From positions 1,278,579-1,342,578 of the forward strand of contig CAJNDS010000557.1 of assembly GCA_905221605.1 (NCBI GenBank): a DNA stretch of 64,000 nt, written 5' to 3'. Under the pieces are notes generated by a model that saw nothing but the letters and a program-made list of their open reading frames with translations, made no database searches and had not been told where the DNA came from. The position numbers were made by a program, and so were the translations under genes. Shown here piece by piece: positions 21,765 through 31,652 of this stretch (the stretch's first letter is position 1; each line of letters starts with the position of its first letter). Origin of the DNA: Symbiodinium natans. Taxonomy: Eukaryota > Sar > Dinophyceae > Suessiales > Symbiodiniaceae.

Positions 21765-21832
21765 GTCTTAGCCTTGGCTGGGGCGGTACTGGCCGCCGCC
21801 CAGCTCGGCGTTCCCCAGGCGCACCTTGCAAG
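21765..21832 (+). CDS. Candidate exon, hydrophobic alanine-rich
   Basis: After AAAGAG the frame reads VLALAGAVLAAAQLGVPQAH before AG|GTGAGC, a near-consensus donor. It could be a membrane helix or signal-like segment. The phase does not match the next exon, so gene membership is open. Confidence 0.4.
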
Positions 21833-21987
21833 GTGAGCTTGGTTTGGGGGTTTGGGGGTTTAGGGTTTAGGGTTTCGGGTTTAGGGTTTAGGGTTTAGTT
21901 TAGGGTGTAGGGTTTACGGTTTGGTGCGTAGGGATGCGTAGGAGTTTGGGGTTGGAGGTTTGGTGTTGAGGGTGTCTTCTTGCGCAG

Positions 21988-22409
21988 CGAGAAGATCTCA
22001 TGATGGAGGGGGTGTCACCACGACTCCAGGGTGTGGTGGTGGCAGCATCTGGCATTTGGGTTTAGGGTTTAGGGCTTGGGGCATTCCATTCACCACAGGC
22101 CACCACCCAGATAGAATCCTGTCTTGGATTGATTGTGGCCCTCACTTCCCAACTTTAAAGTCGAACGCATGAAGCACGTATTTTGCGTTTGCGAGGGCCT
22201 GAAAGAATGAAGTGGTCCAGGGCACCTGCAAGGAAAGACCTTCAACAAAGCGTGACACTTCAGCGGTCAAGGGGCTCCAGAACAATTTGCAGTCTTGTCC
22301 TTATCCTGCGGTGGGATCGGCCGAGCGGGCGCTGCATCCCAACAGCATCCGAGAGGTTTCGGCGGCCGATGGGCGGGAAAGTGAGGGCCAGGAAATGGAC
22401 TTCTGGTGA
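21988..22409 (+). CDS. Two-exon model ending at TGA 22407-22409, unknown protein
   Basis: Exon 21988-22059 follows TTGCGCAG, reads EDLMMEGVSPRLQGVVVAAS and ends at GTTTAGGG. Exon 22206-22409 follows GAAAG and has 67 codons including VKGLQNNLQSCPYPAVGSAE and REVSAADGRESEGQEMDF before the stop. Both are phase 0. Two other frames are also open through parts of the second exon. The chosen one has the most balanced charge pattern. Confidence 0.45.
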
Positions 22410-22863
22410 ATGACCAGGACTCAGACTAGGCCCTTGTGCCCTTTCCCCTTACAAGCCCCTTTAAACGAAAAAGGATGCCTGCCCTCTTCTATTCCTAGGT
22501 TAGAAAAAGGATCCAACCTGACCACGGTCTTGCTCTGACAATGTAGCTGCCAGTCTCGTCTCAAAGAAGAGGGGCCTTTCCAAAGTGAAGGCTACTACAA
22601 TCCTTCAGATTCTTACAATAATTCTGAGAAGCAACCAAGTCGATGTTGGCAACAGCCGGAAAAAAAACCTAAACCCGAAACCCTAAACCCCTAAAGCCCT
22701 AAAGCCCTAAACCCCTAAACCCCTAAACCCCCAAAGCCTTAAACCCTAAACCCTAACCCCAAACCCCAAACCCTAAACCCTAAACCTAAACCCTAAATTC
22801 TAAGCCCTAAGCCCTAAACCCTAAACCCTAAACCCTAAACCCTAAACCCTGTGCCGCTCGAAG

Positions 22864-23571
22864 GCTACGCTGCGGCATGGGCCGGCAGGGGCCGCGATCT
22901 TCGCAGTGCTGTGGTGGTGCCTTCGCCTCCTTATACCTAACAAAAGCCCTAAGTTTAGGGTTTAGGGTTAGGGTTTAGGGTTTAGGGTTTAGGGTCTAGG
23001 GTCTAGGGTTTAGGGTTTAGAGTTTAGAGTTCTAGAAGCCCTAAAAATACCTCACAAGCCCTAAGCAAGTCAGAAATGAACAACCCTGCTGCAATTAGAG
23101 CTTCTTCCTTCCATGCCATCGGCTCGTCTTTGCCAAGGTGCTGGCACGATCTGGTTCTCGCCGGTGGGCGCTTCACCTGCTATCAGGCCTTGAATCAGGG
23201 GCATATAAACCCTAAACCCTGAACTACTACTTGCTTAAGAACCCCCCCCCCCCAAAAAAAAAAACAAAGAAAAAATGAAAAGGTATACTTCCTTATCAGG
23301 GCAACATAGGGATTACCATTTCTCTTTTTGTTTTTTTTTTTTTTGGGGGGGGGTCTTCTTCAGCAAATAGTAGTAAACTCTGAACCCTTGACCCTGTATC
23401 AATAGACCCCAAAGAGGGGGAGTCCCCCTGTAAACCCAGAAGTCCAAAAGCGACGACACTCATCTCGCGAACCTCGAAGCCAAAAAGCGAGGACAGTTTC
23501 GAGGACGGCGCGCGCCTAGGCCAGAGTGGGATTTTCATCCCGCGGCGCACTCGACAAACTGGCCCTCTTAA
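22864..23571 (+). CDS. Three-exon model ending at TAA 23569, putative membrane protein
   Basis: Exons are 22864-22952, 23101-23200 (GC donor) and 23440-23571. Phases are 2 then 0. Exon 1 has a hydrophobic AAIFAVLWWCLRLLIP that could be a membrane anchor. Exon 2 reads CHRLVFAKVLARSGSRRWAL. Exon 3 reads SKSDDTHLANLEAKKRGQFR and ends HSTNWPS. The protein is strongly basic after the hydrophobic segment. Intron 1 opens with TTTAGGG. Intron 2 contains C, A and T homopolymers. The 5' end is unknown. Confidence 0.5.
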
Positions 23572-23649
23572 CTCTGCATGTTGACACGCTGTTTGGACCC
23601 TAAACCCTACACCCTAAGCCCTAAGCCCTAAACCCGAAACCCTAAACCC

Positions 23650-23690
<41 letters not shown>

Positions 23691-23785
23691 ACCCCAACAA
23701 GATGGATGTCATCGTGCTGGATGCAGCGCCCTTGGCCGTCTTGGCGGCTCTGGGGTTGGAACCGCAGGCCGCTCTGGGCTTGTAG
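23650..23785 (+). CDS. Poly-C tract then a 27-codon ATG frame (23702-23785)
   Basis: About 42 consecutive C are followed, after AACAAG, by ATG and MDVIVLDAAPLAVLAALGLE then a TAG. A GT donor (TT|GTAGGG) also exists just before the stop, so this may be the first exon of a gene. The function is unknown. Confidence 0.35.
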
Positions 23786-24242
23786 GGATTTCGGGCAGGG
23801 GTCAGGGTTCAGGGTTCAGGCTTCAGGGTTCAGGGTTCAGGGTTTAGGGTTTAGGGTTTCGGGTTTAGGGTTTAGAGGTTAGGCTATGGGGTTAGGGTTT
23901 AGGGTTTAGGGATAAGTGGGGGTCGGGGTTTGGGTCTAGGGCAGGCCGTTTAAGTTCCCGAACCAAGACGCCCTAAACCTCTCAATCCAAGATCCTCAAA
24001 ACCCCTTTAAGAAGCTAAATTCTAAAAACTTGCGCCCTAAACCCTTAATCCTGAACTGAGTCCTTGAGGGACTGTTGGATCTGTTGTGGTTCTTGGACTG
24101 ACAACCCTAAACCCTCAACCCTAAACCCTAAACCCTATACCCTATACCCTTGTAACTTATAACCATGAACCCTAAACCCGAAACCCTAAACCCTAAACCC
24201 GAAACCCTAAACCCTAAAACTCTCTTACTATATATATTTAAA
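23786..24242. other. No gene seen
   Basis: TTTAGGG and TTCAGGG units to 23945, then scattered CCCTAAA and CCCTATA units to 24225. Confidence 0.6.
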
Positions 24243-24489
24243 CCTTAAGGTCATTCGTGGTCAAGGCACAAGGTTTCGTGGACAAGGCACAAGGCTTCGT
24301 GGACAAGGCACAAGGCTTCGTGGACAAGGCACAAAGCTTCGTGGACAAGGCAAATTTGCCTTGTTCACGAAGCCTTGTGCCTTGTCCACGAAGCCTTGTG
24401 CCTTGCCCACGAATGCCCCTCAAGGTAGGACAGGCACAAGGCTTCGTGGACAAGGCACAAGGCTTCGTGGACAAGGCACAAGGCTCCCC
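24243..24489. repeat. 21-bp minisatellite with an internal inverted block
   Basis: The unit is close to ACAAGGCACAAGGCTTCGTGG. About five direct copies (24265-24352) are followed by about three copies in inverted orientation (24357-24412), then direct copies again (24433-24485). The inversion is centred on GGCAAATTTGCC near 24356, so single strands could fold into a long hairpin. Confidence 0.9.
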
Positions 24490-24499
24490 CGGCCCCCCA

Positions 24500-24790
24500 G
24501 TGGGCTGTGGCTTTAGGGTTCAGAGTCCATTCTGGGCTGGTTTTCGGGTTCAAGGCCTACTCTGGCTGGTTTTTGGGGGCTGGTTTTAGGGTGGCTTTAG
24601 GGTTCAAGCCCTCGCCTACTCTGGGCTGGCATTAGGGTTCAGGGCCTGGCTTTAGGGTTCACGGCCCATTCTGCGCTGGCTTTAGGGTTCAGGGCCTACT
24701 CTGGGCTGGGTTTAGGGTTCAGGTTCTACTTGGGCTGGCTTTAGGGTTCAAAACTTGCTCAGGGCCTATTCTGGGCTGGCTTTAGAGTTG
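24500..24790. repeat. Tandem repeat built on TTTAGGGTTCA and CTGGGCTGG
   Basis: About eight imperfect units of 35-45 bp, each with GGCTTTAGGGTTCA, then GGGCCTACTCTGGGCTGG or close variants. It appears to be an expanded derivative of a telomere-like heptamer plus unique sequence. Confidence 0.75.
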
Positions 24791-24960
24791 TCTATCTTGT
24801 CGCCTCAATATAAATGTAAGTGATCTTAATGTTATGGGATTCTTTTGGGCGGGTGGGTATCCAAAGCTCGATGAACTGGTTGACTAGTGAATGCTTGGAC
24901 TTGAGATGCTGAACCCTAAACCCTCAACCCTAACCCTAAACCCTAAGCTTTTTCCTGCAG

Positions 24961-26404
24961 GCCACCATCTTCGGCTTGCGATGGCTCCTCCTCCGTCTCT
25001 ACCTGGGCCGCTTTGTTCTGGAGTTCGCTTTTGGAACTTCAGGGCTTAGGGTTTAGGGTCCATTTAGGGCTTGGTGTTTCGGGTAAGTTTAAGGTTTAGG
25101 GTTTCGGGTTTAGGGTTTAGGGCTTTCAATACAAGCCCAAGGATTGTTTCCACGAACCACAGACGGGCTTAAGTTTAGGGTTTAGGGTTCCGTTTCCTTG
25201 GTTTCGGTCAGTGACTGAAAGAAAAAACCCTCATAACATGTCCCGGGACCCTAAACTGCCCTAAACCCTAAACCCTAAACCCTAAACCCTAAACCCTAAA
25301 CCCTAAACCCCTAAACCCTAAACCCTAAACCCGCGTCCTCCCACTGAGGGGGTGGCGCCGTGAAGCTGCTGAGCTGCGACGCCAGCCGCTTGGAGCTAGA
25401 TGGGGGCTTCCGAAATTACGGGTACCTTCTTGGGGCCCTAATCAGGGTTTAGGGTTTAGGGTTTATGGGTTATGGGTTTAGGGTTTAGGGGGGGGGGTTT
25501 CCGATACTAGGCGTACCTTTATTGGGCCCTCATGATAAGTGATTCCTACGATTTTGGGGTCTGCTTTGGGCGGTCCCCTATTTTCGTAAACCCCCCGAAT
25601 CCCTGCATCAGGCGTTGCTTCTTGGGGAGACTTCTGAGCATTCTGCCAGCCCCCCCAAAGGCACACAAAAGGGTACCCTGTTATTCCTAGGTCACTTCTG
25701 GGATCAAGGAAAATCCCCCCCCCCCCCCTCCCAGGAAGTATACGAGATGTTTCCCTACAGCCTTCCTGAAGCCTTTACTTTGCGAAGGGATGAACTCAGA
25801 GGGTTCTCTCCCCCGAAACCCTAAACCCTAAACCCTAAACCCTAAACCCGCTACATTGCTCAGGTTGGCGGGATCTCTCCGCCCTCCACTGGCACTTCCA
25901 GTCCCAGCCTCTGCCAAATCCCCTGGGCAACGCCGCGCACCTCTTCATGCCGGACTCAGTCAGCTTTTTGACCTGAGCAAGAAAAGGGTTTAGGGTTTAG
26001 GGTTAAGGCTAGGGTTTAGGGTGTAGGGTTTAGGGCGTAGGGTTTTGGGTTCAGGGTTCAGGGTTCAGGGTTCAGGGTTCAGGGTTTAGGACGAGAAATC
26101 CCCTCCTCCTAGTATTAAACCCCCCCCCCCCCCCCCTTGCCCCCTAATATTAAGTACCAGGGGGGGAAGAAGCCGTTTTGACTTTGTCTTCTCAGCCTGC
26201 GAGTCGTTGAGGCTTTGATGGGTTCCTTGGTGCGGCTTAGGGTTCCCGATGCCCAAGTCCCCTAAAGGGGTTACCCCCACATATAGTCCCTACTCGGACT
26301 GCGACTTTTTTTGGGGCCCTACTTGGAAGTTGAAGGCTGTGGGTTTGACGCGTAGGCCCGCGCAGGAGGTCAATGCTAGTATAACACCCCACACAATGAA
26401 ATAA
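24961..26404 (+). CDS. Multi-exon model ending at TAA 26402-26404, unknown protein
   Basis: Exons are 24961-25014 (boundary uncertain), 25142-25172, 25349-25421, 25612-25672, 25735-25802, 25864-25987 and 26366-26404. From 25142 on, every phase agrees (1, 2, 0, 2, 0). Parts read FGLRWLLLRLYLGRFV, DCFHEPQTGL, VKLLSCDASRLELDGGFRN, LGRLLSILPAPPKAHK, MFPYSLPEAFTLRRDELR and APLHAGLSQLFDLSKKR. Exon 25735 is preceded by a poly-C tract then TCCCAG. A further island, 26196-26241 (LRVVEALMGSLVRL), looks coding but does not fit the phase. The first exon is hydrophobic. No domain is recognised. The run of agreeing phases makes it one of the stronger unknown genes. Confidence 0.5.
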
Positions 26405-26588
26405 CAAAAATGCTCAAATGATCCTGCCCTGAAACCCTCGACCGACCTAAATGAACCCTAAATCCTAGACCCTATTTTAAACTTTGCACTAACCCTAAAC
26501 CCGAAACCCGAAACCCTAAACCCTATAAACCCTAAACCCCAGCCCCTCGACTGACCAGAATTTTCTTACGTCCGCTTGGCTCGCGCAG

Positions 26589-26699
26589 CAGGCCATGCGT
26601 CGACTTTGTTTGCGCTGGTTGTGGAGATCGGCGGCTCGGCTTGCGCATTTTGAGCCCCCAAGGATCCTTCTTCCTTATCCCGTCGTGCAGTATCTATAA
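26589..26699 (+). CDS. Candidate exon or short gene, ATG 26595 to TAA 26697
   Basis: After CGCGCAG the frame has MRRLCLRWLWRSAARLAHFE and PPRILLPYPVVQYL, then TAA beside a TTTAGGG array. The arginine-rich, acid-poor start resembles an organelle targeting peptide (inference). It could also be an internal exon. Confidence 0.4.
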   Translation, partial: QAMRRLCLRWLWRSAARLAHFEPPRILLPYPVVQYL

Positions 26700-26880
26700 G
26701 GGTTTAGGGTTTAGGGTTTAGGGTTTATAACTTGGGCCCTCACTAAAGCTATCTAGGAACCCTGTAAGGCCCAAATATAGAGGAAGCGGCCAAGTCTGAA
26801 AGATGTGTGAGGGGAAGGGGGTTTTGGGGCTCATGGGCTCTTGAAGGTTCTTGAAGTGGCCAGTCTTGGTTATTCTTTAG

Positions 26881-26994
26881 GAAGCCCATAAGTGTGGTAG
26901 CCCTCCGCCCTTTGAGGGCTTTCTGGCGGCTGCTAGCATATTTTCACTCAGGCTGCTGCCTTCATTGCCACGTATCCGTGAATCGCTTCCATGA
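26881..26994 (+). CDS. Candidate terminal exon, unknown protein
   Basis: A strong acceptor (GGTTATTCTTTAG) opens a 37-codon frame with CGSPPPFEGFLAAASIFSLR and a TGA. The minus strand is also open for 75 codons (26877-27104), but the acceptor favours plus. Confidence 0.4.
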   Translation, partial: EAHKCGSPPPFEGFLAAASIFSLRLLPSLPRIRESLP

Positions 26995-27251
26995 ACCCCC
27001 ATGCCTTCAGAGCCCAAGCCTTCGAAGAGCCGTTCGTTTCCATGAGCCAGCCTAAAAACCCTACGTCCCGAAGCCTTGAGGAGCGAACGAATCCAAGGTT
27101 CCAAAAATTGGCGGTTTAGGGTTTCGGGTTTAGGGGTTAGGGGTTAGGGTTTAGGGTTTAGTGACATATTCGCGCATCGCTGAGTACGATGCCCAGGTCG
27201 GTACCCCCCCCCCCCCTGTTCCTTTGAATCCAACGGATTGAAACGGGAACT

Positions 27252-27755
27252 ATGACAGAAGACGTTGACTTCGATGTGCGACCCCTGCGTGGCTTTTGCC
27301 GCCCGACCTTCAAGCGTAAACCCGAAACCCGAAACCCCTAAACCCCGAAGCCCTAGACCCCTAAGCTCCTACACCCTAAACCCTGAACCCTAAACCGCGT
27401 AGGGTGCCTCCCCGGTAGCCTCGCCTATTCCCGCCGGAGACATCCCCAAGAGGACCTGTTAGCTGTGTTCCAAGGGTTTACGGTTTAGGGGATAGGGTTT
27501 GCCTTTTAGCTGTATTCCAAGGGCTTGTAGGGCTTAGGGTTTAGGGTTTAGGGCAACCGATGCTTTTCGGATACCAGGGTAGAGCAATGCAATCGGAGGC
27601 CCGAAGTTTGCGCAACCAGCCGATGCCCCCTTTTGCTTCCGACTGCCGCGCACGCGCAGATCCCTTTGAGATTTTGCGGCGCGCTGCTGCAAGACCACAA
27701 GACTGACCCGAGTTCAAAGGCGTTCCAAGACCGGTGCAAAACGAGCATTGAGTGA
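27252..27755 (+). CDS. Complete-looking three-exon gene, unknown protein of about 103 aa
   Basis: Exons are 27252-27315 (ATG; donor GTAAAC), 27403-27475 (donor GTTTAC) and 27578-27755 (TGA). Junctions are phase 1 (C|GG, Arg) and phase 2 (GG|G, Gly). The protein starts MTEDVDFDVRPLRGFCRPTF, continues SLAYSRRRHPQEDLLAVFQ, and ends with a cysteine-containing segment, LRFCGALLQDHKTDPSSKAF and QDRCKTSIE. The last exon alone is 58 codons. Intron 1 is CCCTAAA-type and intron 2 TTTAGGG-type, each only about 90-100 nt. No family is recognised. Start, stop, phase and frame length all agree. Confidence 0.55.
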
Positions 27756-27964
27756 GTGTCCCCAAACCACACAGCCCTCAGCATTCGACTCTAGAGTAAC
27801 CTAAGCCCTCAACTCTAAATCCCTGAACCCTCGACCCTCAACCCCTAAACCTCTAGATCCCCTACACCCCAAAACCCTAAACCCTAAACTCCTAAACTCA
27901 AGCCGCAAGCCCCTACAGCGCCTCCACCCTAGACTCTACCGAGGCTTGGCCTTTCTCTTCTTAG

Positions 27965-28038
27965 CTCCGGCCGCAGACGTTCGTCGCCTCGCCTTCGCCT
28001 TGCAGACGGCGTTGCAGGGAGGTGCCGCAGGGAATTGG
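27965..28038 (+). CDS. Candidate exon, alanine/leucine helix
   Basis: A CTTCTTAG acceptor opens a frame reading AADVRRLAFALQTALQGGAA, ending at TGG|GTTTAGGG. It is likely helical. Its gene partners were not found. Confidence 0.45.
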
Positions 28039-28044
28039 GTTTAG

Positions 28045-28290
28045 GGTTTTGGGTTGACGGGTTTTATGGTTTATTATTGCCGCTTATAGGGTGTTTGTGG
28101 GGTTTATAGGGTTTGCTAGGTTTATGGGTTTGATGGGTGTTATGGGTTCATAGGGTTTATAGGTTTGTAGGATTTTGAAGGGTTTATAGTTTATAGGGTT
28201 TGAAAGGTTTGCAGGATTTATAGGGTTTACATAAAGATTTATAGGGGTTAGTGTTTAGCATTTAGGGTTGCGGTTTCGGGTTTGGGGTTT
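28045..28290. repeat. TTTATAGGG and TTTGTAGG variant stretch
   Basis: Irregular 8-9-mers related to TTTAGGG with an extra TA, the reverse-complement counterpart of the CCCTATAAA block at 11080. Confidence 0.75.
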
Positions 28291-28390
28291 AAGACTTTGG
28301 GTTTGTGAGTGTGGTTTGGGATGGTTGACGGGGTTTGTGGGAGTCTATGTTGCCGGGCGGGGGGGGGGGGGGTGGTCGTAGAGGGCTTGA

Positions 28391-29012
28391 GGGATTTGAA
28401 TGTTTGGGGCTGGCGCACCCCAGTCCTGTCCCCTGCGCCACGTTTTGAACAATTTTTGTGCTGTCAGAGGCATCGTGATGGCTGGAAATTTCGGCAGCTT
28501 CAACGCGATGACAGCTCCTGGGATGTAGCTGAAGATTCCTTCCTGTGGGGCCTGTGGGTCCCCTGAGGCTAGCTTCACAGATGCTTCATAAGCCTTTTTT
28601 GACGAGTAGCCTTTTGAATGGGAGCTTAATTTTCAACAAAGCTTATCTAGGCAGGCACTTGGGACGTGTCATAACTTCCTTCACTAGGTCTAGAGAGGGC
28701 CTTGTGCCGGAGTATCTTTCCGAGAGCCTAGCTCCTGTATTTCGAGGGCTGCAATCAGTGCGGAGGCTGCGCATGGGCTTTAGGTTAGGTGGCAGGCCGC
28801 TACTCAGGGTGCTCTTCCACTCAACTTCTGGACTTCGGCCCATCTGCTTTACTGTGTCCCACAATGTGAACCACGCCAAGGTCTCAAGAGCACGCCCAGA
28901 GTACGGCAAGACCACTTTAACGCCACTCCAAGAGTACTCCAAGACTCAAGAACATGGGCACTTGCGCTGTTTGGCGGAACGAGTAGAGAAACCCGCAAGC
29001 AAAGTTGTGTAA
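28391..29012 (+). CDS. Two overlapping plus-strand frames; main one 28545-29012 (155 codons)
   Basis: Frame 28545-29012 is the longest uninterrupted frame after the ankyrin exon. It contains KAYLGRHLGRVITSFTRSRE, EYLSESLAPVFRGLQSVRRL and a lysine-rich end (RVEKPASKVV, TAA). No heptamers interrupt it. ATG codons are at 28545 and 28578. A preceding frame (to TGA 28566) with FEQFLCCQRHRDGWKFRQLQ may be a separate terminal exon. The minus strand is also open for 99 codons here, so coding status is probable, not proven. No family is recognised. Confidence 0.45.
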
Positions 29013-29041
29013 GCGGTACACCCCCAAGGCCCTTGTCCCAG

Positions 29042-29257
29042 GTGATCATTGCGTTGGCCCTGCTGGAGGAGACTGAGTCAGGGTTTTGGGCTTTGGGGTT
29101 CAACGTCTAGGCGTTTTGGGGTTGTCCACGATGTCATGGATTTTCAATTTGCCAAGTACTGCTGGTTTCAGGTAGGAGATGCCAGGTACTTGCATTAGAG
29201 GTGGACAGAGGCAGATCCACCCAGAAATTCGGGGCCCTATTCCGTATCGAGATGTGA
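29042..29257 (+). CDS. Candidate exons, unknown protein
   Basis: Exon 29042-29082 follows TCCCAG and reads VIIALALLEETES. A segment 29111-29155 reads GVVHDVMDFQFAKYCWF. A segment 29186-29257 reads EVDRGRSTQKFGALFRIEM with a TGA. Connecting them would need introns of about 28-30 nt, which is doubtful. Each is protein-like but the gene structure is unresolved. Confidence 0.3.
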
Positions 29258-29543
29258 GGCAATGTTTCAGTGCATCTGCTTTGCACGTGTCACTTAGTGA
29301 CTGCGACCTTGCAATCTCAATCTCGACATGATGAGGGTTAGGGGTTAGGGTCAGGTTAAACCCTAAACCCTAAGCCCTGAACCCCCGAGCCGTCAGCCGT
29401 CAACCCCAACCCGGACTAAACGCTGGGCTTAAGCCTGCACTGAAACCCAAAACCCTGAACTTAGGCCCTACCACCCAAATCCTACAACCCTCAAGCGTAA
29501 ATCTCGAAACTCTATAAACCCAAACCCCGAAAACCCATCCAAG

Positions 29544-29806
29544 AGGACGAGGATCTACCACAGGGCACGCCGCTGCCCACGCGGAGCAGCAGCCGGGTGA
29601 TTCCCACGAAGCTGCGACACTGGTCTACATTTTTCGAGAGGGACTTCAGGGTTTCTAGCTCACGGCTTCATTTCTTAAACCCGTAGCTCTGTCTGGTCTG
29701 GGGCTTCTCGCGGTCCGAGCCTGCGAGCTCGGGATATTCCCATGTAACACTGGCCAATGTGAATAAGGAACCGTATATGAAGCAGGGTTTATATCACTGT
29801 TTCTGA
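29544..29806 (+). CDS. Two-exon model ending at TGA 29804, unknown protein
   Basis: Exon 29544-29650 follows ATCCAAG and reads PTRSSSRVIPTKLRHWSTFF. Exon 29687-29806 follows CCCGTAG, has 39 codons with SSGYSHVTLANVNKEPYMKQ and stops. They join in phase 0 across a 36-nt intron (GTTTCT...GTAG). The 5' end is unknown. Confidence 0.45.
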
Positions 29807-29831
29807 TGAGTGTATATAAGGTTCCTTTTTA

Positions 29832-29911
29832 ATATTGGTGAGTGTATATACCGGCTGTCCTTATGGGGGTACAAGAAATATATGCCCTACTTCACATACA
29901 CCCACCAATAT
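29832..29911. mobile_element. 80-bp hairpin element
   Basis: ATATTGGTGAGTGTATAT at the left matches in inverted form ATACACCCACCAATAT at the right. It starts 25 bp after the preceding stop codon. It may be a small non-autonomous element or a foldback. Confidence 0.55.
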
Positions 29912-30174
29912 AGGGACGAGGTAAACAACGTCAGCCCTCTACCTCGTGTTCGTGTGCAGTTTACTTCCCCGTCACAGTTGCAGAATCCAGGCACTTGGCT
30001 GTAGATGAGCAGAGAGTCTTGCACACAAAGCCCTAGAAGCATCTAGAAACCCCAAAGCCTAAACTGCTTCCTGGATGTTCACATTCTTTAGGGCTTAGGG
30101 TTCGGGTTCAGGGGTTGCGTGCACCTGGTGGAGTCTGTTCTGTTGTGCTCCAAGGGTAGTGGTTGTCTCTGCAG

Positions 30175-30821
30175 CAATGGCTGTCGCCCGAGGGTTGCAG
30201 CTGGAATGTATACAGAGGTAAAACTTAAACCAAAATCTCAAACCTCAGAGCCCCTAAACCCTAAACCCTAAACCCCAGCCCTAAACCCTAAACCCGAAAC
30301 CCTAAACCCTAAACCCTAAACCCTAAACCCTAAACCCTAAACCCTAAACCCTAAACCCTAAACTGATCCTGAACCCTAAGCAACGCAGCACGGCTGAGGA
30401 CAGGAGCTCGGTCCTGCGGTGGGAGAGCCAAGTTGCGGGGTTTAGGGGCTATGAGTTTTACGGCTTTAGGGTTTAGGGTTTAGGGTTTAGGGTTTAGGGT
30501 TTAGGGTTTAGGGGCCAGGTTTTGGGGTGCTCGTGTTCTGAAGGGTCTACCGGGTCTACGTATCCTTGGTAGCTGAGTGGTGCCCTTTTGCCCATTTTGG
30601 GTTCTGGGTTCCCTTATGAAAGTAACCAGCCACCCTTATTCCAAGATGGCTATTGGGCTACCAACTAAACCCCCTAACAAATCCTAAGCCCTTGGACTAC
30701 TATGGTCACTGGTAGCCGTGTTTAGGGTTTATTTTGATGCTTCAGTGTTCGAGACAAGGGTTCGGTTTGCGCAGCTTCTTTTGATTCGGGGTTGTTGGGT
30801 CGAGGGTCGAGGGTGGTTTAG
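30175..30821 (+). CDS. Complete-looking three-exon gene, about 55 aa
   Basis: Exons are 30175-30217 (ATG 30177; donor GTAAAA), 30389-30439 (donor GTTTAG) and 30746-30821 (TAG). Both junctions are phase 2 (AG|C Ser; GG|T Gly). The protein starts MAVARGLQLECIQ, then TAEDRSSVLRWESQVAG, then DKGSVCAASFDSGLLGRGS. Intron 1 carries about ten CCCTAAA units. Intron 2 begins with TTTAGGG and contains the inverted-repeat element 30566-30664. The first exon may instead be internal, because it follows CTCTGCAG. Confidence 0.5.
30566..30664. mobile_element. MITE family B, best copy, inside an intron
   Basis: TTGGTAGCTGAGTGGTGCCC at the left pairs with GGCTATTGGGCTACCAA at the right. The interior has ccattttgggttctgggttc. 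It is 99 bp, with no frame, and lies entirely within the second intron of the 30175-30821 model. Confidence 0.6.
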
Positions 30822-31127
30822 GGTCCCGAAACCCTAAACCCTGAACCCTGAAATCTAAGCACTTAGGGGTAGGAGTTGGTGGGCTCCAGAAAGATCTAAT
30901 CCCCTAGAAGGGGCACCTGAGGTTGAGGGTGCATAGGGTTTAGGGGTTCCTGAACCCTGAACCCTAAACCCTAAGCCCTAAACCCTAAACCCTAAACCCT
31001 AAACCCGAAACCCTAAACCCTAAACCCTAAACCCTGAACCCCCCCCCCCCCCCCCGCCAAAACCCTAAACCCGAACCCAAACTGCGATTGGGATGTCGCG
31101 GAACTAAAAACACCGAAGCCCTCTGAG

Positions 31128-31184
31128 CTGCAACTCCGAACCCCAGGCCCCTCAGAGACCTTTTTAGCCCTGAATCCTTTTAGG
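31128..31184 (+). CDS. Candidate exon, unknown protein
   Basis: After CTCTGAG the frame reads LQLRTPGPSETFLALNPFR and ends at a GT donor next to TTTAGGG-like repeats. Two near-identical 65-bp blocks (31165-31290) follow. Confidence 0.35.
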
Positions 31185-31652
31185 GTTTATTTAGGCTTTA
31201 GTGTGTAGGGTTTAGGGATTTTAGGGATGTTTTAGCCCTTTTTTTGGGCTTATTTAGGTTTTAGTGTTTAGGGTTTAGGGATTTTAGGGATTCTTGGAGT
31301 TCGTGTTCCCAATCTCCATAAGATGACCCAGGACGAGTGGAGCAAAGGAAAGCAAGCTACGTAGGAATCATGGTTGTATGCCTTGAACCTCGTCTTCACT
31401 ATGAATTGGACTTACTGATGATGATTTCAAAAAAATGCAGTCAGCTTGTGCCCTAGCTTGTATGCCTTCCCTGCAAACTCTTCAATGAACCCCGCCAGGT
31501 CAGCCTAACCTGTGTGTTACTGGCAGCAGGCCTGCGGGGAGGGGTTGATCAGAGATTGGGCTTTTGGGTTTGAGGTTTATAGGGTTTGGCGTTTGAGGTT
31601 TAGGGTTACGGTGCAGGGTGTGAGGTTTGGGGTTTGGACTTGGAGTATCTGC

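Noticed and set aside
24243-24489. CRISPR array
   Set aside because: The repeats are contiguous with no unique spacers, some units are inverted, and the context is eukaryotic.
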